Positions 25,645 to 33,690 of a DNA stretch of 64,000 nucleotides are shown here, one piece after another (within the stretch, counting starts at the first letter, position 1; each line of letters opens with the position of its first letter). Origin of the DNA: Pyramidobacter sp. YE332. Lineage in GTDB: Bacteria > Synergistota > Synergistia > Synergistales > Dethiosulfovibrionaceae. The position numbers and the translations under genes were made by a program. Below the pieces are notes generated by a model that saw nothing but the letters and a program-made list of their open reading frames with translations, did no database searches and had not been told where the DNA came from. Location: the NCBI RefSeq assembly GCF_033060595.1, contig NZ_CP133038.1, positions 806,001-870,000 on the forward strand. Reading direction: 5' to 3'.

Positions 25645-25719
25645 ATGAAAAAAATCTGCGTTTTGGATCGGGAGGACGACCCGCCATGTCCGCCCGCATG
25701 GGATACAGTTCTCGTCTGA
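25645..25719 (+). CDS. Possible 24-residue leader peptide before the second mgtE
   Basis: A short frame, ATG at 25645 with GAGGTGA five bases upstream, which is a better ribosome site than most genes here. It overlaps the first 34 bp of mgtE copy 2 in a different frame and contains the ribosome site of that gene. The peptide core reads REDDPPCPP: acidic residues followed by Pro pairs. That composition is known in enterobacterial Mg2+-responsive leader peptides (MgtL), where such tracts destabilise ribosomes at low Mg2+. Here it is an inference from position and composition only; no conservation could be tested. Confidence 0.4.
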   Translation: MKKICVLDREDDPPCPPAWDTVLV

Positions 25720-27017
25720 AGACGCTGCTGCAGCAGGGGCGCCTGGACGAGGCCCGGCTGATGATCCGGGGCATGACGCCGGAAGTGCTGGAGGAGGAAC
25801 TGCTGCGTCTGCCGCCGCGAAGCGGCCTGGCGCTGTGCAGCATTTTGAAACCGGCCCGTCTGGCCGTGCTGATCGAAGGCCTGTCGCGCCGCGAAAAACA
25901 GAAGCTGCTGAGCAGCGCTTCGATCCCCGAGCTGCGGGGGCTGTTCCTGTCGCTGCCGGAGCGTCTGCTGCCGGAGCTGCTGAACGCCCTGCCTTCGCGC
26001 CAAAAGCATCCGTTGCTGGAAAAACTGCCGAAGAACCTGCAAAAGCTTTTGCAGCCCAAGAAAGAGTGGCCGGAAGATTCCGTCGGCTACATCATGAGCG
26101 GCAACGGCGTGGTCCTGTCGCCGCGGGACACGGTGGCCGGAGCGCTGGACAAGATCCGGCGCGACGCGCCGGGCAAGGATCTGGTCTATCACTGCTTCGT
26201 CATCGACGGCGAGCGTTTCGCCGGCACGGCGGCGCTGGAAGACCTCGTTCTCGCCGCGCCGGAAGTGAAGGTCGAGCAGCTCACGGAAGAGGACTGCCAC
26301 GCCGTGCCGCCCGAAATGGACCGCGCCGAGGCGGCGCGCATCATGTCGCGCTACGACGTGCAGGTGCTGCCGGTCGTGAAGGACGGGCGGCTCCTCGGCG
26401 CGCTGCCCTTCGACGACGTGCTCGACGTCATGGAAGACGAAAACACCGAGCTGTTCCACCACGCCGGCGGACTTTACGGCGACAACGACGAGGGCAGTCT
26501 GTGGGGCGAAGCGCTGCGGCGCTTCCCCTGCCTGCTGCTCTGTCTGGTGACGGGCATCCTCACCACGGGCATCATGGAAAACTACGAGGACATGCTCTCG
26601 CAGGTGCTGGCGCTCTCGTTCTTCGTGCCGCTGCTGATCGACACGGGCGGCAACGTGGGCGCGCAGATCTCGGTGCTGATCATCCGCTCGATGGGGCTGG
26701 GGCGTCTGGAAAGCAGCGTGCTGGGGCGGGTGCTGCTGCGCGAATTGGTCACGGCCCTGCTGCTGGGCGGCGCCATGGCCCTGCTGGCGGCGGGACGGTC
26801 GCTTTTCATCGGCGCGGGCGCGCAGGTCACGTTCGTGGTCGCCATGGCGATGATCTGCGTGGTCGTGGCGTCCGACCTGCTCGGCGCGCTCATGCCCTTC
26901 GTCGTCAAACGCCTCGGCTTCGACCCGGCGCTGATCTCCGGGCCGCTGCTGGCCACGATCGTCGACGTGCTGGGGCTGGCGCTGTACTTCGCCGTGGCGA
27001 GCATGGTGCTGCTGTAG
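25686..27017 (+). CDS. MgtE-type magnesium transporter (copy 2)
   Basis: 443 residues with the same domain order as copy 1 but diverged: N-terminal helical domain, CBS pair (MSRYDVQVLPVVKDGRLLGALP), then membrane spans with FFVPLLIDTGGNVGAQISVLIIRSM and ISGPLLATIVDVLGLALYF. The GNAG of copy 1 is GNVG here, and the N-terminal domain has lost several acidic residues that bind Mg2+ in characterised MgtE. It may therefore differ in cation or gating. GGGAGGA lies 9 nt before the ATG, inside the possible leader peptide. 71 bp after copy 1, so likely co-transcribed. Confidence 0.88.
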   Translation: MSARMGYSSRLKTLLQQGRLDEARLMIRGMTPEVLEEELLRLPPRSGLALCSILKPARLAVLIEGLSRREKQKLLSSASIPELRGLFLSLPERLLPELLNALPSRQKHPLLEKLPKNLQKLLQPKKEWPEDSVGYIMSGNGVVLSPRDTVAGALDKIRRDAPGKDLVYHCFVIDGERFAGTAALEDLVLAAPEVKVEQLTEEDCHAVPPEMDRAEAARIMSRYDVQVLPVVKDGRLLGALPFDDVLDVMEDENTELFHHAGGLYGDNDEGSLWGEALRRFPCLLLCLVTGILTTGIMENYEDMLSQVLALSFFVPLLIDTGGNVGAQISVLIIRSMGLGRLESSVLGRVLLRELVTALLLGGAMALLAAGRSLFIGAGAQVTFVVAMAMICVVVASDLLGALMPFVVKRLGFDPALISGPLLATIVDVLGLALYFAVASMVLL

Positions 27018-27071
27018 CCGTTTGTGAAAAAAAGGGAGCGCCACGCTCCCGAAGCGGGGAAGAGGCTGAAA

Positions 27072-28310
27072 ATGAATCGAAACGCGGAGTCGGGGGAAAA
27101 GAATTCATCGTATCGTTACGTCATTGCGGCCGTGAGTTTTATGTTCATGTTTGTAGCCATGGGGCTGGGCAACGCTCCCAACGGGCAGTATCTTGCCCCG
27201 GTGACGCGGGAGTTCGGCCTGAGCCGGGCCGATTTTTCCCTGACCTTCAGCATGAGGTATCTGTTCACGACGATTTTCAATCTGCTGTGGCTGAAAATTT
27301 TTACGAAGATCGGCATCCGCCGGACGGTCGGCGCCGGTTTTCTGTTCCTCGCGGCGGCGTTTTTCATCTTTTCGTCTTCCAGCACGCTGCCCGGGTTTTA
27401 CGCCGGCGGCATCCTGCAGGGCACCGCGCTGGCCCTGTGCACCAGCGCGTCCTGTTCTTATCTGGTGGACAACTGGTTCACGGAGCGCAAAGGCACCGTG
27501 CTGGGCATTGTTTTTGCTGCCAGCGGCATCGGCGGCGCCCTCGGCAACGTGCTCGTGGCGCGCTGGATCGCGCAGAACGGCTGGCGTTTCTCCTACCGTT
27601 TGACTTCGTTCCTGATCCTGGGCATCGGCCTCGGTCTGACGTTGTTCGTGCGCGTGCGCCGCAGGCCGGAAAACGCCGCTTTGCAAAAGGCGCGCGCAGA
27701 GCCTTCCGACGCCGGACCGTCGCTTGCGGAGCTACGCCGTACGGGCCGTTTTTACGCGCTGTTCGCGATCGTGTTCGTGCTCGGCTGGCTGTGCAATCCT
27801 GTCTATACGATCGCTCCCGCGCATCTGGTGGATCGCGGTTTCGATCCCGTCTTTGCCGGGCAGATGACGGGGCTGATGTTCATCGTGCTGGGCGCGGCCA
27901 AGGTCCTCTGGGGCGCGCTGTACGACCGTTTCGGGCTTCGGCCTGTATTCCTGACGAGCTGCGCGTGCGGCGTCGCCGCGCTGCTGACGCTTTCCCGCGC
28001 CTCGGGCGAGCTTTCCGCCGTCGCGTTCGCCGTGCTGCTGGGCTTTGCCATGCCGGTGGAGACCATCATGGTGCCGCTGCTGGTGACGAATCTTCTGGGG
28101 GCTCGGGCGTATACGGCGATGATCGGCGTTTTCTTCGCGCTCATGTCCGCCGGCATCGCCGTCGGCAACCCGCTGATCAACTTCGGTTACAGCCTCGCCG
28201 GCAGTTACTCGCCCGTGCTGATCCTCTACGCCGGGCTCTTTGCGCTCTGCGCCGCTCTGTATCTGTGGTGCGAACGCGAGGCGGAACGTTTTGGAAAAAG
28301 AGCCCATTGA
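27072..28310 (+). CDS. MFS transporter (oxalate/formate antiporter-like)
   Basis: 412 residues, 12 predicted membrane spans in two halves. Landmarks: YLAPVTREFGLSRADFSLTFS between spans 1 and 2, GILQGTALALCTSASCSYLVDNWFTERKG around spans 4-5, and the second-half loop KVLWGALYDRFGLRPVF. I prefer ATG at 27072 (after GGGGAAGAGG) over an upstream in-frame ATG at 27024, because the extra 16 residues are charged and run through a GC hairpin. Substrate unknown; a monocarboxylate is a reasonable guess. Confidence 0.85.
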   Translation: MNRNAESGEKNSSYRYVIAAVSFMFMFVAMGLGNAPNGQYLAPVTREFGLSRADFSLTFSMRYLFTTIFNLLWLKIFTKIGIRRTVGAGFLFLAAAFFIFSSSSTLPGFYAGGILQGTALALCTSASCSYLVDNWFTERKGTVLGIVFAASGIGGALGNVLVARWIAQNGWRFSYRLTSFLILGIGLGLTLFVRVRRRPENAALQKARAEPSDAGPSLAELRRTGRFYALFAIVFVLGWLCNPVYTIAPAHLVDRGFDPVFAGQMTGLMFIVLGAAKVLWGALYDRFGLRPVFLTSCACGVAALLTLSRASGELSAVAFAVLLGFAMPVETIMVPLLVTNLLGARAYTAMIGVFFALMSAGIAVGNPLINFGYSLAGSYSPVLILYAGLFALCAALYLWCEREAERFGKRAH

Positions 28311-28325
28311 AAGATCGCGACAGAA

Positions 28326-28362
28326 AAAACTCGGAAACAGCCGCTCCGTTTCTGAGTTTTTA
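28326..28362 (+). terminator. Rho-independent terminator
   Basis: AAAACTCGGAAAC pairs with GTTTCTGAGTTTT (one G-T pair), followed by T-rich sequence, 16 bp after the MFS gene. Confidence 0.85.
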
Positions 28363-28398
28363 TTGTCCGTGCGCCGCGACGTCATGAAGGTGGGAACG

Positions 28399-29319
28399 AT
28401 GAAAAGAATTTTCTTGTGTTTGGTTCTGGCGCTGGCGGCACGTTCCGCTTGCGCCTTCGAAGACGCGAGGCAGAACGCTGCGGTCGATTTGATGCGCCGC
28501 TGCGAGGCGGTGCTGTGGGAAGAAAAGTTGAGGCGCGTGCCCGATTTCGACGTGCGCCTCGATCCCGATCGTACCGGCTTGGTGGGCGAGGAGTTCACCG
28601 CGCTGGCCACGACCCCCGGCAGCTGGCACGACAAGCGCGCGGCCGCCCAGCCGGAAATGGCCGGGGCCCTGGCCGGCTATCTGATCCGCGCCGGCGTCAG
28701 AGAAGGAGATTGGATCGGCATCAACGCCACCAGTTCCTACCCCGGTTTCACGATGGCCGCGCTCTGCGCGGCGCGAACGCTGAAACTGAACACGGTCTTC
28801 GTGCTCTCCTACGGCGCTTCCATGTATGGCGGCACGCTGCCGCAGTTCACCGTGCCGGTGATGCTCGACGCGCTGCGCGAACGCGGCGTCATGGACGTGA
28901 AGATCGACGCGCTGACGCCGGGCGGCATGGACGACCGCATGCGCCGGAACGTCCTCGATGAGGATGTGCTGCCGCTCGTGCGCCGGCTCATGAGCGAGCG
29001 CCGCGAAACCTGCATGATCCCGGCAGATCTCCGCATGTCCATGGCTTTCCGGCAGATGCTCTTCGCTGCAAAGCCCATCACAGCCTTCATCAGCTGCGGC
29101 GGTTCGTGGCTGAGCCTTGGGCGCAGCATGGAAGAAGGCGCCGTTCTGCCTCACGGGCTGATCATGCCGCCCTGGCCGGTAAAGCCGAAAACGTGGGATC
29201 GCGGCCTGATCATGGATTTTCTCGAAAAAGGCGTGCCCTGCATCCATCTGCTGTTCACCAAAGGTGTGTGCCGCGACTGGGATCTGCCTCACGGCACGGG
29301 GCCCGAACCGAATTTCTGA
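28399..29319 (+). CDS. Poly-gamma-glutamate system (PgsW-like) exported protein
   Basis: 306 residues with a clear signal peptide (MKRIFLCLVLALAARSACA). The body contains GLVGEEFTALATTPGSWHDKR, GDWIGINATSSYPGFTMAALC, and VFVLSYGASMYGGTLPQFT, which I recognise as the family annotated 'poly-gamma-glutamate system protein'. ATG at 28399 is chosen because AAGGTGGGA lies just before it; an ATG five codons earlier spoils the signal peptide. No pgsB/C/A genes are beside it, so its role here is open. The family assignment is from memory of conserved blocks. Confidence 0.7.
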   Translation: MKRIFLCLVLALAARSACAFEDARQNAAVDLMRRCEAVLWEEKLRRVPDFDVRLDPDRTGLVGEEFTALATTPGSWHDKRAAAQPEMAGALAGYLIRAGVREGDWIGINATSSYPGFTMAALCAARTLKLNTVFVLSYGASMYGGTLPQFTVPVMLDALRERGVMDVKIDALTPGGMDDRMRRNVLDEDVLPLVRRLMSERRETCMIPADLRMSMAFRQMLFAAKPITAFISCGGSWLSLGRSMEEGAVLPHGLIMPPWPVKPKTWDRGLIMDFLEKGVPCIHLLFTKGVCRDWDLPHGTGPEPNF

Positions 29320-29426
29320 TACCGGTTTTCAATGGAAAGGCGTCGTTGAAAATATTGCGCATCGGCGCGGGAAAAAATGAGAATTGACGATAAATCGGGA
29401 TTGTTCCACGTAGAACAGTCCGCACG

Positions 29427-29463
29427 AAAAAGCCTGCCGATCGAGCGATCGGCAGGCTTTTTC
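29427..29463. terminator. Bidirectional terminator between convergent genes
   Basis: Perfect stem AAAAGCCTGCCGATC / GATCGGCAGGCTTTT with a 4-nt loop. A-rich and T-rich flanks serve both the PgsW-like gene (+) and the PfkB-type kinase (-). Confidence 0.9.
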
Positions 29464-29510
29464 CGTTTGTCGCTTTTTCGTTCTTCTTGGCGTTCTTCGC
29501 CGCCTTACGC

Positions 29511-30467
29511 TCACTGATGCGTGCCGTTGGCGCCGTAAATGTCGCGGAAGCGGGGCATGGCGGCGATGGCGCCCCTCTTTTCGCAGACGCGGGCGGCGAC
29601 GGCCGAAGCGCCGGAACCGATCCAGCGCGCCTGTTCCGCGGTCAGTTCGTCCCAAGCGGTGGCGTCGGGCAGGCTGAACAGGCCGCGCAGCAGACCGGCG
29701 GCATAGCCGTCGCCGCAGCCGGTCGTGTCGGCGACGGCGACCGAGTAGGCGAAGAGGCGCTCGCAGACCTGGCCGGAAGCGATCAGCGAACCTTGCGCGC
29801 CGGCGGTGAGGACGGTGAGCGCGCCGCGGCGGGCCTGGTGCATGGCGGCGAAGCTGTCGTTGACGTCCTCGCCGGGGAAGAACCATTCGATGTCGTCGCG
29901 GCTGAATTTGACGAGCTGCGGGCGGATCATGAATTTCAGCGCCCGTTCGCAGTAGTTTTGCTTGTCGGCGATCAGCGCGGGACGGACGTTGAGATCGAAC
30001 GACACGGGAACGCCGGCATCGTAGAATTTTTCCGCCAAGGCTTCCTGCGCGGACGCGCCCGGTTCGGAGGCGAGCATGACGCCGCCGCAGTGCAGGCCGC
30101 TGAAGTCGTTCGGGTCGATCTCTGCCACGTCGTCGGGCGTCACGGATTCGTCGGCGCAGCCCGCGCGGCGGAAGGCGAAGTTCGGTTGCCCCGAGGTGGC
30201 GAGGCGCACTTGCGCAGCGGCGGTGGCGCGGTCTTTTTTGTAGACGGTGAAGCGGTGGTCGATGCGCTCGCGGTCGAACAGCCGCAGCAGCGCGCGTCCT
30301 TCCTCGTCGCCGCCGATGCCGCCGCAGAAGGCCGCCGGTAGTTCGAGCCGCGCCGCGCCGACGGCGGCGTTGAGCACGGAACCGCCGGGCAGGGAGCTTT
30401 GCAGTTCGCCTGCGGCGTCGTAAAACTGGTCCATCAGCGCTTCCCCAAAGAACAGAACTGGTCTCAT
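29511..30467 (-). CDS. PfkB-family sugar kinase (fructokinase-like)
   Basis: 318 residues, ribokinase fold. GEALMDQF at the N-terminus, GGSVLNAAVGAARL (~28-41), VSFDLNVRPAL (~155), and the second PfkB signature DTTGCGDGYAAGLL (~250) with the catalytic Asp. The signature has Cys where most members have Ala (usually GAGD). AAAGGAG lies upstream of the ATG. It phosphorylates a sugar, probably fructose or a related ketose. Monocistronic on the minus strand, divergent from the thiamine transporter unit. Confidence 0.9.
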   Translation of the reverse strand: MRPVLFFGEALMDQFYDAAGELQSSLPGGSVLNAAVGAARLELPAAFCGGIGGDEEGRALLRLFDRERIDHRFTVYKKDRATAAAQVRLATSGQPNFAFRRAGCADESVTPDDVAEIDPNDFSGLHCGGVMLASEPGASAQEALAEKFYDAGVPVSFDLNVRPALIADKQNYCERALKFMIRPQLVKFSRDDIEWFFPGEDVNDSFAAMHQARRGALTVLTAGAQGSLIASGQVCERLFAYSVAVADTTGCGDGYAAGLLRGLFSLPDATAWDELTAEQARWIGSGASAVAARVCEKRGAIAAMPRFRDIYGANGTHQ

Positions 30468-30552
30468 CGTCTTTTTCTCCTTTTGTGCCGCTGGGACGGC
30501 GCGTTCGTTTTCACAAGTCTACCATAGCCGGGGGCCTTTCGGCGAGACGGTC

Positions 30553-30581
30553 TTGACGCGTCCGCCCGGAACGATGATAAT
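30553..30581 (+). promoter_or_regulatory. Promoter of the TPP riboswitch-thiT unit
   Basis: TTGACG (30553-30558), 17-bp spacer, GATAAT (30576-30581), followed within 10 bp by the riboswitch. This placement is what a riboswitch-controlled transcript needs. Confidence 0.75.
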
Positions 30582-30589
30582 AAAAGCAG

Positions 30590-30681
30590 GAACCGGGGGC
30601 GTCGGCGTATCCGGCTGAGAGGAGACGAAACGGTCTCGACCCTTGGAACCTGATCCGGTTCATACCGGTGCAGGGAAGGTG
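30590..30681 (+). ncRNA. TPP (THI-box) riboswitch
   Basis: Conserved THI elements in order: CCGGGGG, GGCTGAGAGGA, a variable P3 stem (GAGACG/CGGTCTC), CCCTTGGAACCTGATCCGG, TACCGG-TGCAGGGA. Downstream, CCCCTGTAAATC (30695-30706) can pair with GATTTTACGGGAGG (30711-30724), which includes the thiT ribosome site; no U-tract terminator is present. This suggests translational rather than transcriptional control, with GCGGG-TTTT-CCCGT (30681-30694) as a competing element. Confidence 0.95.
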
Positions 30682-30732
30682 CGGGTTTTCCCGTCCCCTG
30701 TAAATCTTTTGATTTTACGGGAGGTCTTTTTG

Positions 30733-31236
30733 ATGTATCAACGCAGCAAAACGCAGTCGGTGGTGGAGGCGGCGCTGTGCATTGCGCTGGCGGTGGTGTT
30801 CTCGCGGCTGAGGCTGTTCCGTCTGCCTCAGGGCGGTTCGGTGACGCTGGAGATCGTGCCGCTGCTGGTGTACGCGATGCGCTGGGGACTGTTGAAGGGG
30901 ATCGGCGCGGGCGCCGTGGCCGGCCTTCTGCAGTACGTGATGGGCGGCTACGTGGTCCATCCCGTGCAAGGGATGCTCGATTATCCGCTGGCCTACGCGG
31001 CGCTGGGGCTGGCGGCGCTGGGCGGGGAACACGTCTTCGCCGGCATCCTTGTCGCCGTGGCGGCGCGGATCGTCTGCCATGTGGCCTCGGGCGTGGTGTT
31101 CTTCGCGTCCTACGCGCCGGCGGGCACGCATCCGCTGGTCTACTCGCTGCTGTACAACGGCAGCTTCATGGCCGCCAACATGGTGATCGCGCTGATCCTG
31201 GTGCCGCTGATTTTGGCGCGGCTGAAAAAATTCTGA
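30733..31236 (+). CDS. thiT: Thiamine ECF transporter substrate-binding subunit ThiT
   Basis: 167 residues, six membrane spans, family ThiT/YuaJ. Landmarks: EAALCIALAVVFSRLRLFRLPQGGSVTLEIVPLLVYA (N-terminal), GLLQYVMGGYVVHPVQGMLDYPLAYAALG, and HVASGVVFFASYAP. These contain the thiamine-pocket aromatic residues of the family. The start is ATG 30733 with GGGAGG nearby; the preceding TPP riboswitch confirms the substrate. The energising EcfA/EcfT proteins must come from elsewhere in the genome. Confidence 0.95.
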   Translation: MYQRSKTQSVVEAALCIALAVVFSRLRLFRLPQGGSVTLEIVPLLVYAMRWGLLKGIGAGAVAGLLQYVMGGYVVHPVQGMLDYPLAYAALGLAALGGEHVFAGILVAVAARIVCHVASGVVFFASYAPAGTHPLVYSLLYNGSFMAANMVIALILVPLILARLKKF

Positions 31237-31258
31237 GCGATACGGAGGTGGCGCCGTC

Positions 31259-32287
31259 GTGAAAAAGAAGCGTCTTCTGAAAATCGCGGCGTGCGCTCTG
31301 CTGGCGCTCGCTTTCGCGGCCGCGCCGTCGCAGGCCTCCGTGGAGAGCGCGTTGGAAGCGTGCCGCTCCGAAAACGGCCTGCTGCCCGATCGGCCCGGCG
31401 GCAGCACTTATTCGTCGGAAGTGCTTGTGCGCGAACTGCGCCTGCGTCTGCTGCAGAACGACCGTGAGCGCTTTGAGGCGCTCTACCGCTTGGCGGTGAA
31501 GCACTTCCAGTCGCCGCTGATGCTGCTGTACCGGCAGCTGGACGCTTCTTTGCAGCCGGTAGCGTGGGAGGACCGCACCGCGACGGACCTGCAGTTCTGC
31601 CGCGTGCTGCTCGACGCGGCGGAACGATGGGACGAGCCGCACTACCGCGAGCGGGCGCTGAAAACGGCGGGGCGCATGCTGCGCTTCAACGTCTACCGCA
31701 ACGTGCTGATCAACGGCGCCTCGTGGAAAGAACGGGAGTCCGGGATTTTCAGCATTTACGAGCCCAGCCACCGTCTCAGCCTCGGCGCTGTCGACGTGAA
31801 GGCGCTGCTGCAGCTGCAAAGTTTTTCTTCCCAGTGGGAGCCGGTGGCGCAGCGCTGTCTCGGCATCCTGCTGGCGGGGAGCGGCGCGCAGACGCTGCGG
31901 CTGGCTTACGACGTGGACAAGCGCAGTTACGTGGACAGCCAGGACGGTTCTCTCGACGCGCTGTTGATCATGGCCAATCTGCTGGACGGCGGCCTTGTGC
32001 CGCTTCATTCCATGGACCGTCTGGTGGAAAGGCTTCGCGCCGAGCCGACCTGTTTCGTCGAAGGCGAACAGGCGTCGCTGGCGGCCGCTTCGCTGGGCGC
32101 TTACGTGCTGGCTCAGGCGGGGCGCGCGGCGGAATCGCGTCAGGTCTTTCTGCTTCTTGAAGAACAGTTCGGCGCCGGCGGAGAGCTGCTGCGCGCTCCC
32201 GGGCAGCAGCCGTCGATCCTGCACAATCTCATGTATCTGATCGTGCGCGAGATCCTCGAACCGGAAAGAAGCATGGAGGCCCGCTGA
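31259..32287 (+). CDS. Exported protein with a GH8-like (alpha/alpha)6 fold
   Basis: 342 residues, GTG start with GGAGG upstream. Signal peptide MKKKRLLKIAACALLALAFA ending near AAPSQAS. The rest is helical and resembles the glycoside hydrolase family 8 layout: an early STYSSE segment like the STSEGQ block, DRTATDLQFCRVLLDAAERW like the ATDADLDIA block, and ALKTAGRMLRF. The expected acid/base Glu is possibly E54, but I cannot confirm a full catalytic set. It follows thiT after 22 bp, though a functional link is not obvious. Function uncertain. Confidence 0.55.
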   Translation: MKKKRLLKIAACALLALAFAAAPSQASVESALEACRSENGLLPDRPGGSTYSSEVLVRELRLRLLQNDRERFEALYRLAVKHFQSPLMLLYRQLDASLQPVAWEDRTATDLQFCRVLLDAAERWDEPHYRERALKTAGRMLRFNVYRNVLINGASWKERESGIFSIYEPSHRLSLGAVDVKALLQLQSFSSQWEPVAQRCLGILLAGSGAQTLRLAYDVDKRSYVDSQDGSLDALLIMANLLDGGLVPLHSMDRLVERLRAEPTCFVEGEQASLAAASLGAYVLAQAGRAAESRQVFLLLEEQFGAGGELLRAPGQQPSILHNLMYLIVREILEPERSMEAR

Positions 32288-32308
32288 ACGAGAAGCTTTT
32301 CCGAAAAG

Positions 32309-32360
32309 AAAAACAGGGGCGGACGACCGGGAAAATTTGGCCGTCCGCCCCTGTTTTTGC
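32309..32360 (+). terminator. Rho-independent terminator
   Basis: A 16-bp stem (AAAACAGGGGCGGACG with CGTCCGCCCCTGTTTT) and a T5 end, after the GH8-like gene. Confidence 0.88.
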
Positions 32361-32436
32361 CGCAAAAGCCGGTTCGCATGATGGTATAATGGCGAAAAAT
32401 CGCGGCCGCTCGGGCCGATCTTCGAGGAGTGCGATC

Positions 32437-33666
32437 ATGAAACAGGAACGACATTATCCGCGCTTCGCCGTCACGCCCAAGGCGGAGCGCAGCGTCAAAA
32501 GCGGCCATCCGTGGGTCTACGGCGAAGAGGTCACGGACGTTCGGGGACAATACGCCCCCGGCGATCTCGTCGACGTGGTGAGCCGCGGCGGAACGTACCT
32601 CGGCACGGGGTTCGTCAACGACCGTTCCAAGATCCGCGTCCGCCTCATCTCCGCCAACGCCAACGACCGCTTCGACGCCGCTTTCTTCGAGCGCCGTCTG
32701 CGCTACGCGCTGAACTACCGCAAAACGGTGATGGGCGATCAGTACGACTGCTGCCGTTTGATCTTCGGCGACGCCGACAACTTTCCCGGCCTGACCGTGG
32801 ACCGCTTCGACGACGTGCTGGTGGCCGAAGTGCTGTCGCTCGGCATGGACAAGTTGAAAGAGCTGCTGTTCCCCATGCTGGTGCGGCTGCTGCGCGAGGG
32901 CGGGCAGAAGATCAGCGGCCTGTACGAGCGCAGCGATTCTGTAATCCGCGACCTTGAGGGCCTGCCGCGGCACAGCGGCGAGTTCGCCATGGACGGCTGC
33001 TCGCTGGCCGGGCGCCGCACGGCGCGCATCTGCGAGAACGGCGTGCTCTACGACGTCGACTTCGTGGAGGGGCAGAAGACGGGCTTCTTCCTCGACCAGA
33101 AGTTCAACCGCGCTGCGGCGGCCCGCCTGTGCGCCGGTCTGAACGTGCTGGACTGCTTCACCCACACCGGCTCGTTCGCGCTCAACGCCGTCAAGGGCGG
33201 CGCGGCGCACGTCACCGCCGTGGACGTTTCCGCGAGCGCTCTGGAGATGGCGCGCCGCAACGCCGCGCTGAACGGCTGCCTCGACCGCGTGGACTTCGTC
33301 GCCGCCGACGTCTTCGACCTGCTCGCCGACATGGCCTGCCGCGCCCGCGGCGAGTACGGCATGATCATCCTCGACCCGCCTGCCTTCGCCAAATCGCGCC
33401 GCAGCGTGCGCGACGCCGCCCGCGGCTACAAGGAGATCAACCTCAAGGCCATGAGGCTGCTGCCCCGCGGCGGCTACCTCGCCACCGCCTCGTGCTCCCA
33501 CTTCATGACCGACGAGCTGTTCCGCCAAACGCTGGCCGCCGCGGCCGCCGACGCCAAAGTCAGCCTGCGCCGGATCGAAGCCCGCGGCCAATCCCCCGAC
33601 CATCCCGTCCTCTGGGGCGTGCCGGAAACCGAGTACCTCAAGTTCTATCTGTTTCAGGTGGTATAA
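32437..33666 (+). CDS. Class I SAM-dependent rRNA (cytosine-C5) methyltransferase, RlmI-like
   Basis: 409 residues. PUA domain at ~1-80 (SGHPWVYGEEV), a central RlmI-type domain, then a Rossmann methyltransferase with LNVLDCFTHTGSFALNAVKGGA (SAM loop, ~230) and MIILDPPAFAKSRRS (~310). TASCSHFM (~360) contains the catalytic cysteine of m5C methyltransferases. ATG at 32437 with GAGGAG upstream. Likely methylates 23S rRNA. Confidence 0.92.
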   Translation: MKQERHYPRFAVTPKAERSVKSGHPWVYGEEVTDVRGQYAPGDLVDVVSRGGTYLGTGFVNDRSKIRVRLISANANDRFDAAFFERRLRYALNYRKTVMGDQYDCCRLIFGDADNFPGLTVDRFDDVLVAEVLSLGMDKLKELLFPMLVRLLREGGQKISGLYERSDSVIRDLEGLPRHSGEFAMDGCSLAGRRTARICENGVLYDVDFVEGQKTGFFLDQKFNRAAAARLCAGLNVLDCFTHTGSFALNAVKGGAAHVTAVDVSASALEMARRNAALNGCLDRVDFVAADVFDLLADMACRARGEYGMIILDPPAFAKSRRSVRDAARGYKEINLKAMRLLPRGGYLATASCSHFMTDELFRQTLAAAAADAKVSLRRIEARGQSPDHPVLWGVPETEYLKFYLFQVV

Positions 33667-33690
33667 AATCAGCGTCAGGGGTGAGAAGAC

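Noticed and set aside
27034-27050. Hairpin GGGAGCG-CCAC-GCTCCC preceded by A7
   Set aside because: It is a terminator only on the minus strand, and no minus-strand gene ends there; the mgtE-to-MFS direction has no T tract.
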